Source of the DNA: Bog-473 sp963728845
GTDB lineage: Bacteria > Actinomycetota > Acidimicrobiia > Acidimicrobiales > RAAP-2
Length of the DNA stretch: 64,000 nucleotides
NCBI GenBank assembly: GCA_963728845.1
Contig: CAVSLS010000022.1
Coordinates: 62,001-126,000 of the forward strand
Reading direction: 5' to 3'
Part shown: piece by piece, positions 18,587-27,745 of the stretch
Layout of the letters: the number at the start of each line of letters is the position of its first letter
Position numbering within the stretch: the stretch's first letter is position 1
Program-made: the position numbers and the translations under genes
The notes under the pieces: model-generated
Told to the model about the DNA's origin: nothing
The model's input: the letters and a program-made list of their open reading frames with translations, nothing else
Databases searched by the model: none

Positions 18587-19387
18587 GCGATTTGGGCCTC
18601 TTCAGTGGTCAAGGCGGCGAACGCACGCACAATATGGACCCGCGCCACGTTGACAAGGTTCATGAGGTGGTCATCGACTATCTGGCCGGGTGGCGCGGGC
18701 GCACGGACGGTCAGACCGAACTGCGTTCCGCGTCCTTCTTTAGGTGGCTGTGCTCTGAGGGCCGGCTGGCATTGGCATTGAAGTCGGGCGATCGGGACAC
18801 CATCTTCTCGAATCAAATATCGGGCAGCCCACCCCTGGTCTTCCGGAGCACCCAACCCAGCCTCGAGTAACACCGAAGTACGAGCAAAGCACATAAAGTC
18901 TTCAACTGGGCGATCGGTGATCCAGTTGATGTAGGCAACCTCAATTTGGCGGATCTCGGGTGCGCCAAGTCCAGCGTCCGCTAGCGACTGTCGGAAGCGA
19001 CCGAAGTAGTCCCAGAAACGCTCCCTCAGAGCTTCAAAACGCGGGTACTCCTCGCCACGATATCTCCAATTGAAAATAAACAAGTTGTCTTGCAGTTGCA
19101 GAATGTAAGAATCATCCGCGCTCACAAGCCAAAACCTCTCCCGGCTAGGCATAAGTACCATCGGAGGTTCCGCTGCAATCCCTGGCATCGTCAAGGATTC
19201 GATCTGCGGTTGAAATTCTTGGCTGCGTATCAAATGTCGGATAGTCCGGTTGAACCAATTGCCGAAAGGCTCCAACAAGCGCCGTCGAGAAACCGGGAAT
19301 CGGTTGAAAATGAAGCCCGATTGCGACTTCATCGATTGGGGGGCGTTCGTACTGGGGTAGGTCGGCAGGCCGCTCAAGATTCGTCAC
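18571..19387 (-). CDS. TIGR04255-family protein (apparent frameshift)
   Basis: About 270 residues in two frames. The N-terminal frame reads MTNLERPADLPQYERPPIDEV then GLHFQPIPGF; the second holds SRERFWLVSADDSYILQLQDNLFIFNWRY and the hallmark QIEVAYINWI. Joining them needs one base removed near 19215-19225 (DTQP to EFQPQIESL). This is the pattern I know for TIGR04255, a sporadically distributed family often found on mobile elements with no established function. It begins the cassette with the 208- and 102-residue genes. The minus-strand integrase lies just upstream. Confidence 0.7.
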
Positions 19388-19508
19388 CTCAGCTCCACCC
19401 AGTTCATCCTCCTGAGATCAAGATCGTGGCCGCGGTCGAAGGTTATAGGGTGCAGAGGCTTCCAGTAGTGACGGAGCCCCCATTGGAACGAGCGATTTAG
19501 CGTGACCG

Positions 19509-20665
19509 TCAAGCCAGCACCATTGCGCTGAGCCTCTCCCCCGCCTCCTCCGCCATACCGGGCAAGACGTGCGCATAGATCGACAGCGTGATCGTCGGGC
19601 TGCTGTGGCCCAGCAGGTCCGTCACGACCTTTACCGGCGTCCCGGACGCCAGCATGAGCGATGCGGCGGTGTGGCGGGTGTCGTGGAGCCGTATACGGGG
19701 CAATCCGAGCTGCTGACGGCGCTGGTCGAACCATTCCGACACCGTGTCCGGGTGATAGGGACGACCCAGCTCGTCAGCGAGGACATAACCCACCATCCTC
19801 GTATGCGGGCCTTGCGGCCCACTTCTCTTGAGCCTGGCGTGCTCGATGCGCCCGCAGCAGGCCCATCAGCTGAGCGTCCAGCGGAATGGAGCGAACGCCG
19901 GCCTTGGTCTTGGGTACCGAATCGGTCGGTCACGCCGTCGACCACGACACGGGTGGCAACAACGCGGAGAGCGTTCCGCTCGAAGTCCACGGCCGTCCAC
20001 CGGAGCCCGCACAGCTCCCCACGGCGCAGCCCGCGGGTGAGCAGGAGGGCCCAGCCCACGCCGAGCCGATCATTTCGGGTCTCAGCTAGGAACGTCCGGG
20101 CCTCATCGGCGGTCCACGCCCGCATCGCTGGAGAGGTGGACCGCGGGCGCCGGTATCCCACCAGCGGATCGCGGCCTATGAGCCCAGCCGTCACCGCCCA
20201 ACGCGTCGCAGACTTGAGCACCTGAGCCGCCAACTGCACAGAGCGATTGGAGAGTCCACGCCGCTCCGTTTCGCCCTTCGCTGGCTTCTTGCCTTCGGCC
20301 CGCAGTGAGTCGACCATCCCTTGAGCGACGGCCGGCGTGAGCTTCCTGACGTCGACACCGCCAACCTCGGGAACGATCCACTGGTCGATCACATCGCGAT
20401 ACTGAGCAAGCAGTCGTCGGCCGTAGTCCTTCCGACGTACGAGCGGGCAGCCAATGATCCTTCAGTAGCTCCCGCACTGTCAGCTTGTGTTCGGGTGACC
20501 ACTCCCCGGCCTGTACCTTCGCCAGAGTTGCGGTCAGGTGTTTCTGCGCTGCCGTCTTGGTCTCGAATCCACCTTTGCTGTGCTGTGTCCAGTCCCCAGT
20601 GACGGGGCGGGAGTCCACCAGTAGCAAGTCCACGTACTCCCACGCTGTCTCAGTCCACCCTTCAT
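19509..20665 (-). CDS. int: Tyrosine-type site-specific integrase (four apparent frameshifts)
   Basis: Reconstructed from four reading-frame pieces. N-terminal arm-binding region: MKGGLRQRGSTW then GGFETKTAAQKHLTATLA. Core-binding domain: DQWIVPEVGGVDVRKLTP to AQVLKSATRWAV. Catalytic domain: ALLLTRGLRRGELCGLRW (first Arg), then RLHDTRHTAASLMLASG (H-x-x-R) and LLGHSSPTITLSIYAHV (His and Tyr). Breaks lie near 20606, 20445, 19915 and 19800, each fixed by one base in a short run. The ATG at 20665 overlaps the upstream HTH gene stop (ATGA). It should integrate and excise the element at tRNA-Ala. Either degraded or, more likely, mis-sequenced. Confidence 0.88.
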
Positions 20666-21284
20666 TTCTTTCGCTCCTTGGCTACTTGGTCCGAGTAGGG
20701 GTTCAAGAAGCCGTGCTGTCGAGCCAAGCCCACCCACCTGGCTGCGCTCGAATGCGACATGTTCAACGCTTCCGCCACCGCTATCGTTGGACGCCCGCTG
20801 TTGTCGCGGCTGGTAGATGACGGCGACCTCCTCGAGTCGCTCCGGGGTGACAGAACGCCGGCGCGGCGTCCGCTCTGATCCCGTGGTGTTGAACCGATTC
20901 CCCCAGGCGCCATGCGCTGCAAGCACTCCGGGCCCAAGGCCCGACAGCGATGGAGGTGGAGTGAAACGCTCGAAGATTTGCTGCTTCTCAAATCGGATTA
21001 CTTCGTCCACCATCCGAGTGAGTGGGATCCTGAGGTCCTCGGACAGCAACTCAGCCCATTCCTCTCGGACGATCGCGACATAGACCGGAACCGGCCGACC
21101 ACCCTTAACCGCAAGACGCAACGCCACGATCGGCGGGGCGGTGTCGGGCTGCATTGTGATTGGAGTCGGTTCGAGCGACGTCAAGCGTTCGGGGAAACAG
21201 GTCTCTGTCGCCCAGCTCAACGAGTTCCGTCGCGTCGTCGACGATCACTCTCCAAACGGGTTTCACAGTCCGATAGTTTGCCAT
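20662..21284 (-). CDS. HTH protein upstream of the integrase (two apparent frameshifts)
   Basis: About 207 residues when merged. The N-terminus is MANYRTVKPVWRVIVDDA then ELVELGDRDLFPERL. The middle is PPIVALRLAVKGGRP and EEWAELLSEDLRIPLTRMV. The C-terminus is a DNA-binding module: TPERLEEVAVIY, GRPTIAVAEALNMSHSSAA and RWVGLARQHGFL. Breaks are near 21195 (cccc run) and 20823. I know this architecture from actinobacterial integrative elements, where it precedes the integrase. It probably controls or assists integration and overlaps int by ATGA. Confidence 0.75.
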
Positions 21285-21340
21285 ATCTGCAACAGAATGG
21301 CAAGGCTTATGACTAGTCAGATTGTGAGTCGTTATGGCAA
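21278..21340. promoter_or_regulatory. Divergent promoter region with repeated ATGGCAA motif
   Basis: The 65 bp between the minus-strand HTH gene and the plus-strand XRE gene contain TTGCCAT (21278-21284, overlapping the HTH start codon), ATGGCAA (21297-21303) and ATGGCAA (21334-21340). The first two form an inverted repeat with a 12-bp spacer. This is a candidate operator for the XRE regulator; it is not otherwise supported. Confidence 0.4.
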
Positions 21341-21349
21341 TCTGTAGAA

Positions 21350-21589
21350 ATGGATCAAGCTCCGGACCAACAAGCCGTGCGAGTTGCCTCACTTCGCCGG
21401 GATCTTCGTCAGGAAAAGCGAGAGATATCCGTGAGCGTGCCGGCGTCAGTCAATCAGAGGTGGCCCGATCGCTCGGAGTGCATGAAGTGACGGTCAACGT
21501 GGCTGGAATGCGGCCGGAAAGCTCCACGATTCGATGCTGCCCTGGCCTACGCAGAGCTGCTTGAAAGCCTCCGGAGAGTTGCCCAGTGA
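21350..21589 (+). CDS. XRE-type HTH regulator (two apparent frameshifts)
   Basis: About 80 residues when merged: MDQAPDQQAVRVASLRRDLRQ, then the HTH RERAGVSQSEVARSLGVHEVTV, then GRKAPRFDAALAYAELLESL ending at TGA 21589. Breaks sit in the aaaa run near 21416 and at gtggctgg near 21500. This size and motif fit a phage- or element-type repressor. It is the first plus-strand gene and its TGA overlaps the GTG of the excisionase-like gene. It probably controls the excision/replication genes. Confidence 0.65.
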
Positions 21590-21807
21590 CGACGGTAGCG
21601 ACGAGCGGACAGGCCCGTATCCTCGCCAAACCGACAGTAACCGTGGAGGAGACGGCAGCCCTTCTCGGTGTGTCTCCATGGGCTCTCTATAAGTCGATAC
21701 GTGCCAATGAGTCACCGGTTCCCGTAATCCACGTCGGTCGCCGGATCGTCGTTCCTACAGCACATCTCCGGACTCTCCTTGGCCTCGCCGAGCAACGGCA
21801 GGGATGA
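21586..21807 (+). CDS. Excisionase-like HTH protein (AlpA/HTH_17 type)
   Basis: 73 residues with a MerR-like winged HTH: VTVEETAALLGVSPWALYKSIR, then PVPVIHVGRRIVVPTAHLRTLL. This is the standard DNA-binding domain of excisionase/AlpA-like proteins in actinobacterial elements. The start is GTG 21586 overlapping the previous stop (GTGA). The next gene starts 2 bp after its stop. It likely directs the integrase toward excision. Confidence 0.8.
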   Translation: MTTVATSGQARILAKPTVTVEETAALLGVSPWALYKSIRANESPVPVIHVGRRIVVPTAHLRTLLGLAEQRQG

Positions 21808-21808
21808 C

Positions 21809-22560
21809 ATGGCTTGGGCCAAGGTGGATGATGGTTTCCCGACGCACCCGAAGCTGATCGATGCTGGTGCCGAGGGCTTGGCGTCAGCAGTCGCGGGCAT
21901 GTGCTATTCGGGAAGGCACCTCACGGACGGTTTCATCTCTGACAACGTCCTGTCGGGCCTCTACCCGCCCCTAAAGCAGCCGAAGAGGGTGGCAAAGATC
22001 CTCGTAAAGGTCCGGCTATGGAGCGCGATGACGAGAAAGGAGGGTACTGGGTTCACGACTACCTGGACTACAACTTCTCGGCGGAAGAAACGGCAAAAAA
22101 ACGGGCCGCAGATCGTGAACGTGCCACCCGAGGAGCTGCCGCACGCTGGGGAAAGGTGCCGTCGGCGGACTCAGCGGTCAATGCTCCAAAGGATGCATCC
22201 GAGCATGCCGGCAAGCAGGTGAAACCGAATGCCTCGTCCCGTCCCGTCCCGTCCCGTGTAAATCTCCCCCTAACCCCCACGCCCGACGGCGCAGGGGAAC
22301 CGAAGCGGATCCCCCGAAACTCAAGAGCGCATGGAACCTCTCCTCGTCAGTTGGCAGCTCAGGACGAAATCCAACACCGCGAGCGGAACCGGGTAGGTGA
22401 ATTCGAACGGCTAGGTCGGAAGATAGGGAATGCCGGCAAATCGCGGGATGTGCTCATAGACCTGCTGCAAGACAAGAAGCCCAAACCTGAGGAGTTTGAC
22501 GCGGCCTTAGCGGGCTTCAACGACGCCACGGCCAGCAGCCCCGACAGGACAGACAACTGA
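21809..22560 (+). CDS. Phage/element replication protein, replisome-organiser type (apparent frameshift)
   Basis: About 250 residues when merged. The N-terminal domain MAWAKVDDGFPTHPKLIDAG, then MCYSGRHLTDGFISDNVL is common in actinophage and integrative-element replication proteins. The frame breaks at RLW|ERDDEKGGYWVHDYLDY, where one G is missing near 22018. A charged linker (ETAKKRAADRERATRGAA) and a Pro/Ser-rich part follow, then a C-terminal helical region. It probably initiates or organises element replication after excision. It is the last gene of the XRE-excisionase-replication unit. Confidence 0.65.
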
Positions 22561-22719
22561 AGGTCCCCGGAGCATTGGGGCACCCTCTAAGCCAGTTCTC
22601 GAGTCAGTTGAGGGATGCGTGCGAGGCCCACAGAACCAGCGCTCGGCGGCTTCGATCTTCAGCGGCCAGCTTTTCCCAGTCCGAATGAGACCTATCGCAC
22701 CACCGCTCCTTGGTGAAGT

Positions 22720-23614
22720 TCACAGCGATTCGATGATTGGTCCGATGATGTTGACAAAATCCCGGCAGCTAAGTAGCCGAGGGGCTTCCGCGTCCTTGAC
22801 CGATCCAGCGGACTTGAAGCAAGTTCGGAACTGATACCTGTCTCCGTCTTCCGTTGTGAACAGGGCCTTATCCGCTCCGTAGAAGCGGGCACCTTCGAAA
22901 ATTGACCCTCCGGATCTCGGTGAACGGCAGAAGGGTATTTTCTCGCTCAAATTCCCGGTGGATGCCTTCTTCTAGGATCCGGAGCTTGCAACGCCGGAAT
23001 GCTCCGAACTGCTCCCCGTCCTTTGCGAAGGTAACGTCGAAATAGCTGAATGGCCGATACTCCTGTCCAATGTGTTGTGGGGTTGGTAGGCGCTTGAGGC
23101 GGGTAATCCACTTCTGATTCTGAGCAATCGCGTACGGAGCAAATAGGTTGATGGTTGCCACTCCGATGCCGGCCCTCTTCTGGGCGCTGCCCAGCGCGGC
23201 TAGTCCACAATCCCGACACAGTGTGATCGGTCGCGTTGTCCTCATCGTCCGATAGATGATGTACCCGCCAGTTGATCGAATGTCGATCGTGATTGCGGGA
23301 GCACGACTGCATACCTCGCAGACTCCGTAGATCTCGTCACCTGAGCTCGCCTCCACCGCGCCCACAATCTCGGCGCTCATGGTCGCAGATTGGTTGTCCG
23401 CAGCGTCGCCCGAACATTTGGCGCACGCGTGCGAACCTTCAGACGCCTTATGAAGGCTGAGCTCGTGGCCGCAATCCGCACAGAAGGTGGCGCCGGCCGA
23501 AATTGCCATAGCTACTTTTCGGCAATTGCCGGCCAAACACTTAGCGTCCGGGATGCTCGCAGAGTGGCCGCACCGGAATCTGAACTGACGGGTGGGACGA
23601 GACCCTAAGAGCAC
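22720..23614 (-). CDS. Zinc-ribbon protein of unknown function (apparent frameshift)
   Basis: About 290 residues when merged. At least three metal-binding Cys pairs are visible: FCADCGHELSLHK with ACAKCSG, VCEVCSRAPAITI, and ITLCRDCGLAAL. The C-terminal half is a compact domain (YRPFSYFDVTFAKDGEQFG, FERENTLLPFTEI) that continues in the next frame as GARFYGADKALFTTEDGDRY and ends EAPRLLSCRDFVNIIGPI. The break is near 22905. The Cys-rich head resembles actinobacterial zinc-ribbon proteins. It lies alone on the minus strand within the element. Confidence 0.6.
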
Positions 23615-23681
23615 CCGGCCAAGAACCGAGCCGGGCTAGTGCGGCCCCGACAGCGAGCTAAGCCTTAAAGGTCACGACCCG

Positions 23682-23933
23682 ATGTGCCGATGTGTCGGCG
23701 AGCAGAGGCGCATGTTCGCTCGAGACAGGGGCATCGACGTGGCCGTAGATAGTCACCCTGACCAAGCACGAAACAATGGCATTTGCCCGAGCTGTGGTTG
23801 GCAGGCGCAGGCACATCGGTTCTGTCAGTCGGGTCCTCCAGGCAACACTGGTGCTACCGGAGCAACCGGTGCCACGGGCAACACAGGGGCCGTGGGCGAC
23901 ACAGGCGGGGGCGCGGCCGTCGGCAATAGCTGA
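23682..23933 (+). CDS. Short collagen-like open frame
   Basis: 83 residues. It contains one Cys pair (CPSCGW), then nine consecutive Gly-X-Y triplets (GPPGNTGATGATGATGNTG...). Collagen-like runs occur in bacterial surface proteins, but this frame has no signal peptide or anchor. It may be a fragment of a longer collagen-like gene or spurious. Confidence 0.35.
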   Translation: MCRCVGEQRRMFARDRGIDVAVDSHPDQARNNGICPSCGWQAQAHRFCQSGPPGNTGATGATGATGNTGAVGDTGGGAAVGNS

Positions 23934-24072
23934 ATCGCCCGCCTAGCACGAACCCCCGTAGCCCTCAGCCCGCCCAGATGGTCCGTGGCGGTGCCCCTGG
24001 CCGGCGAACTGGCGCAATGCCCTGCCTGTATCCAGGAAGTCTGTTGCTGCGACGAGAACCGACAACCCGCCC

Positions 24073-26107
24073 TTAGTTATTGACCGTGATGCTCACATGG
24101 GAGCTGTATGCGCTCCCACCCGGACCGAAGGCTTCCGACAACAGCGCGTAGGAGCCGTTGGGAACCGTCGTGGTGTTCCAGCTGTAGACCCATCCGTAGT
24201 AGGTGAGAGTGGCCGTGCCGACCAGGTGACCGGACAAACCATAGGTGCCGCCGAAGAGCCAGAACTGGACGCTGGTGGCATTCGAGGCGGAAGCATCCAA
24301 GGTGGCGGCGGTTCCGGACAGCGTTGCACCGTTGCTGGGAATGATCACGCTGGTCGGCCGGAGCGCGTTATTGACAGTGATGCTCACATGGGAGCTGTAT
24401 GCGCTCCCACCCGGACCGAAGGCTTCCGACAACAGCGCGTAGGAGCCGTTGGGAACCGTCGTGGTGTTCCAGCTGTAGACCCATCCGTAGTAGGTGAGAG
24501 TGGCCGTGCCGACCAGGTGACCGGACAAACCATAGGTGCCGCCGAAGAGCCAGAACTGGACGCTGGTGGCATTCGAGGCAGAAGCATCCAAGGTGGCGGC
24601 GGTTCCGGACAGCGTTGTCCCGTTGGAAGGAATGATGATGGTTGGACTCTGCTGGGGCACCAGTGTGAATGTCTGGGAAGCCACCGCTGACGGTCCGCCG
24701 TTCCTGCTCATGGTCTTTCCGGTGAACACCTGAGTCGTAGAGGTTCCCGCCGCGTCAGTCTCGGTGACAGTGCCTGTGTAGGTTCCGGGAGCCGTGTAGG
24801 TATGGGTGATCGTGGGCGAAGAGCCGCTGGTTGTTTGTCCATCCCCAAAGTTCCATGCATAAGACGTAATGGGGCTACTGGGCGCAACGGAGGCTGAGGC
24901 ATCTAGCGTCACCGGTTCACCAACCACCGGACTACTGGGCGCAACGGATGCTGATGCATCTAGCCTCGCAAGTTCATTCGCAAGCGGACTACTAGGCGCA
25001 ACTGATGCTGATGCATCTCGCGTCGAAGATTCATCCGCCGTGCCCGGCTCAATTGAAATGTCGGCTTGTGGAGCTTGGTCAGGCGTAACAACGATGTCGT
25101 CGGCATTTCTTCCCACGGGTGTCGGACCCCCCACCACCGTGTTCGTGGCGGTGTCTATGGAGTACACAAATGAATCCGCGGTCCCATCGTTCAAGACGCT
25201 GGTGACGAGAACGGTGCCCCCGTCGGGCGTCACCGCGATGCCCGCCGAGTCTCGCCTGTAGGTTCGCCGACGGGGATCGACGCGACGTTCGTATTGGTGG
25301 TCGTGTCGATGACGCTCACAAAGCCACTTCCAGAGTTGCTCACATAGGCGGTTCTTCCGTCAGGAGTGATAGCAATGCGGTAGGCGCTCACCCCTACACC
25401 TATCGTGGCGATGACCTGATTCTGTGGCGGTGTCGATTGCGCTGACGGTGCTGTCATCGGCGACGTTACGATTCGTCACATAGAGCGTATTCCCGTCGGG
25501 AGTAATCGCGATGCTATAAGGCTCGTTGCCAACCGTGATCTGTCCAACGAGGGAATCTGTGGTCGCATCGATGACACTGACGGTGTCAGATTCCTGGTCC
25601 GTGACGTAGACGGTGTTGCCATCAGGCGAGACAGCAATGTCCGTTGGGCCTGGACCAGCTGGGATCGGGATTGCCGACGACTGTATTGGTGGCCGTATCG
25701 ATCATGCTCACGGTGTTGTCCCCGAAATTGGTGACATAAGCGATCGACCCGTCGGGGCTGATGGCGACGCCATGGGCACCATTGCCAACCGTGATCGGGC
25801 TTCCAACCACCGCGTTCGTCGCCGTGTCGAAGACAGTCACCGTGTTGGTCTGGTTGTCGGTAAAGTATCCGTACATCCCATCGGGAGTGAGGGCAATATC
25901 TGTAGCCGTCAGGCCCTCCCACGCGATGGGGCTACCTTCCGTCGTGTCAGTCGCAGTATCGACAAGGCTCAACGTCCCATCATTCGTATTTAAGACGTAC
26001 GCCATAGGAGGCGTGCCCGAAGCGGCAGCTGCGGTGTTGGCCGTTGCCATTGCAGGACCGAACAAGAACGCCAACACCCCGAGACACACGAGCGATCGCG
26101 TTGTCAT
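24073..26107 (-). CDS. Secreted beta-propeller/PKD/Ig-like surface protein (about three apparent frameshifts)
   Basis: About 675 residues when merged. ATG 26107 starts a signal peptide (TTRSLVCLGVLAFLFGPAMA). YVTN-type propeller repeats follow: AYVLNTNDGTLSLVDTAT, GVAISPDGSIAYVTNFG, VAVSPDGNTVYVTDQESD, RIAITPDGRTAYVSNSGSG. Next are three 19-residue DASASVAPSSP repeats, a PKD domain (YAWNFGDGQTTSGSSPTITH) and two almost identical 97-residue Ig-like modules at the C-terminus. Breaks lie near 25620, 25450 and 25245. It should be exported and exposed on the cell surface. As element cargo next to attR it is unusual. The module recurs in the 57.5-kb gene. Confidence 0.75.
24076..24657. repeat. Tandem 291-bp duplication encoding two Ig-like modules
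   Basis: Unit 1 at 24076-24366 and unit 2 at 24367-24657 (period 291 bp, 97 codons) differ at only a few bases, for example tgaccgtgat against tgacagtgat and ggcggaagc against ggcagaagc. Near-identity at DNA level means recent duplication or gene conversion. It is in frame with the surrounding gene. Confidence 0.9.
24873..25043. repeat. Three 57-bp repeats (19-residue DASASVAPSSP units)
   Basis: The string ctactgggcgcaacgg or its close variant recurs at 24875, 24932 and 24989 (57-bp period). Each unit codes for DASASVAPSSP plus eight variable residues, forming a linker between the propeller and PKD parts. Divergence increases toward the propeller side. Confidence 0.8.
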
Positions 26108-26945
26108 CCTGTACCTATGCCGGGCGTTAAATCGCATTCGGAAGTCCTAGCCGCCGCTGTCGGCTCGGTCAACACTGGGGGTGGAGGCTATTCGGGAAGG
26201 GGTCGCAGGCCCAGAAGGCTTATCGCTCTCTCGACGGTCTCGCTCAGCGTCCGGCCGCGATTCAACCCCACAAGAAGCAGGTTTGGAAAGCCAGCTGGGA
26301 CCGTCTTGAAGAATTTATCTCGGGCGGAAATCTCCTGCTCGCTGGAGCAGGCTGTGTGTGGATTCCTCCTCTCACTATCGCCGGCACCTGGGCCAAACCG
26401 GAGCGGATCTGCCGAGAGTCGACACGGGCCGGGGCTCCGTCACATCGCTAGCTTCACGACCACCCCGCCCAAGCGCAACGCACTTCGGAGGGGGAGGGAG
26501 GCTCCGTTAGCTCCCTGCCTAGCTGCTTACTGGCGCGAATAGAGGGCGGTCGATCGGGGAGTTTCCTTTCGTGCAGGCGGCCGCGCGTCCAAGAGATACT
26601 CACCAAATCGGCTTTTCGGCCCGGGGGTTACATTCGCTCAGCCTGAGCTGTATAGGACCAGGTGGGCAAGCATTGTGGGCGAGACAGTTGACCCGGCAAA
26701 GTGGGGGCACACACATCCACCAAATCCCCACAACATCCCACATAGCTCCATGCAGGTATCCCTGCCTCGTCGCGGCTCAGCTCAGTCCGTATCCGCGCCA
26801 ATTCGGGGATTTGTCACGGTGCTTGTCACGGCAGCAGACACCCGGCGAGCTCTCTGGCCACTCTGGACCCGCAGTTGGCCGACGTGAGCTGTCACCCGAC
26901 CTGCTCAAACACTCCTGCCATATCTGGACCACATGACCGGGAACC
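26108..26945. other. Gene-poor stretch next to attR
   Basis: About 840 bp between the surface-protein start and attR. Several frames are open by chance on the plus strand, but none has a ribosome-binding site, family motif or sensible composition. It should contain the promoter of the surface-protein gene and possibly the attR-side integrase arm sites. I see no tRNA other than the truncated repeat at the end. Confidence 0.45.
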
Positions 26946-26994
26946 GACTGGCAGTCAAGAGGTTCGTGGGTTCAAGTCCCATCGCCTCCACCAA
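26946..26994 (+). repeat. attR: duplicated 3' end of tRNA-Ala
   Basis: Exact 49-bp copy of 17270-17318, same orientation. The 5' half of the tRNA is absent here (upstream bases are accggga-acc), so this is not a functional tRNA. It marks the right end of the element. Confidence 0.93.
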
Positions 26995-27061
26995 ACCCCG
27001 CATGTGAAGGCAGTGTCGTTGACTTACTTCTAACAAGCGACCACTGGAGACCACATCGAAC

Positions 27062-27400
27062 TCACTCCTCCGCGAACATGTTGTCGTAGTGAAGACCGCC
27101 AGGCATGAGGTAATCCTGCCGTAGGAAGCACACGATGTCCCGAATAGCGGTGACGTAGCCCTTGCCGAAGTCACTCTCGGCCCAATCGGGGACGATGGCC
27201 GACTTCGGACTGTCCTCCGACTCGAGACAGTCCGCCCACCCGGCGAACCACGTCGCAGCCTCGAGCTGGGCACGGAACGGTTCGGGGTACTCGGTAAGGA
27301 GCCTTTCGGATTCATCCGGCCGGTCATCGGCGCACTCTGCCGGGTCGTAGTCCAGTAGGACAAGGTCCGAGGGAGGGAAAGGTGCGGGCCCAGGCGCCAT
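27062..27400 (-). CDS. Hypothetical acidic protein
   Basis: 112 residues, acidic and Trp-containing (LLDYDPAECADDRPDESER, FRAQLEAATWFAGWADCLE, DFGKGYVTAIRDIVCFLR). No signal peptide or membrane segment. It is soluble and reads like a real protein, with no recognised family. It is the next minus-strand gene after the WhiB-like gene (67-bp gap), the first gene outside attR. Confidence 0.55.
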   Translation of the reverse strand: MAPGPAPFPPSDLVLLDYDPAECADDRPDESERLLTEYPEPFRAQLEAATWFAGWADCLESEDSPKSAIVPDWAESDFGKGYVTAIRDIVCFLRQDYLMPGGLHYDNMFAEE

Positions 27401-27466
27401 CTAATGAGCTCCTCTCGATGTTGATGGGGCGAAAGACTACCGAAGCGCGGCTCACGCCTCCGCCTC

Positions 27467-27745
27467 CTACGCCACCCCACGCCGCAGCCCCCGGCGCTCG
27501 AACCCGGTCGTACCGTCCCACACACCCGTCGTCGCCGCCAGCTCGAGCTCTACCGCGAGACACTCCGACCGCACGGTGCAGTCCTCGCAGTAGGCCAGAG
27601 CCGCATCGGGCCGGCGTGTGCCACGCTCGGGGAAGAACTGGGCCGGCCCCGCCCCCCGACACGCCGCCTCGAAGTGCCACGCCGGCCGGTTGATGAGCTG
27701 AGCCAGGATGGCGGCTACGTCGGGCACGTCCCCGGGCATCGTCAT
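27467..27745 (-). CDS. WhiB-family iron-sulfur transcription regulator
   Basis: 92 residues with the four-cysteine [4Fe-4S] signature: AACRG, then YCEDCTVRSECLA (Cys-x2-Cys-x5-Cys), followed by the turn GVWDGTTGFERRGLRRG that typifies WhiB proteins. Also WHFEAACRGAGPAQFFP near the N-terminus. WhiB proteins are restricted to actinobacteria and their phages, and act with sigma factors as redox-responsive regulators. It precedes the 112-residue hypothetical gene. Confidence 0.9.
   Translation of the reverse strand: MTMPGDVPDVAAILAQLINRPAWHFEAACRGAGPAQFFPERGTRRPDAALAYCEDCTVRSECLAVELELAATTGVWDGTTGFERRGLRRGVA

Larger units (their letters stand above)
17270..26994. mobile_element. Integrative element in tRNA-Ala, about 9.7 kb
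   Basis: Bounded by perfect 49-bp direct repeats of the tRNA-Ala 3' end. Contents from left: small membrane protein, unknown protein, TIGR04255 protein, tyrosine integrase, HTH protein (all minus); XRE regulator, excisionase-like HTH, replication protein (plus); zinc-ribbon protein (minus), a collagen-like short frame, and a secreted beta-propeller/PKD protein (minus). There are no capsid, tail, relaxase or FtsK-type genes, so it resembles a minimal integrative/satellite element. G+C is visibly lower than in 1-17 kb. Many of its genes carry one-base frameshifts, as do host genes. Confidence 0.88.

Noticed and set aside
26946..26994. A second tRNA-Ala gene
   Set aside because: Only the 3' half is present; the acceptor 5' strand and D arm are missing. 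It is the attR repeat.
26905..27525. 206-codon minus-strand frame through attR
   Set aside because: Its C-terminal VEAMGLEPTNLLTASR is the typical false translation of a tRNA antisense. It also overlaps the better 112-residue gene.
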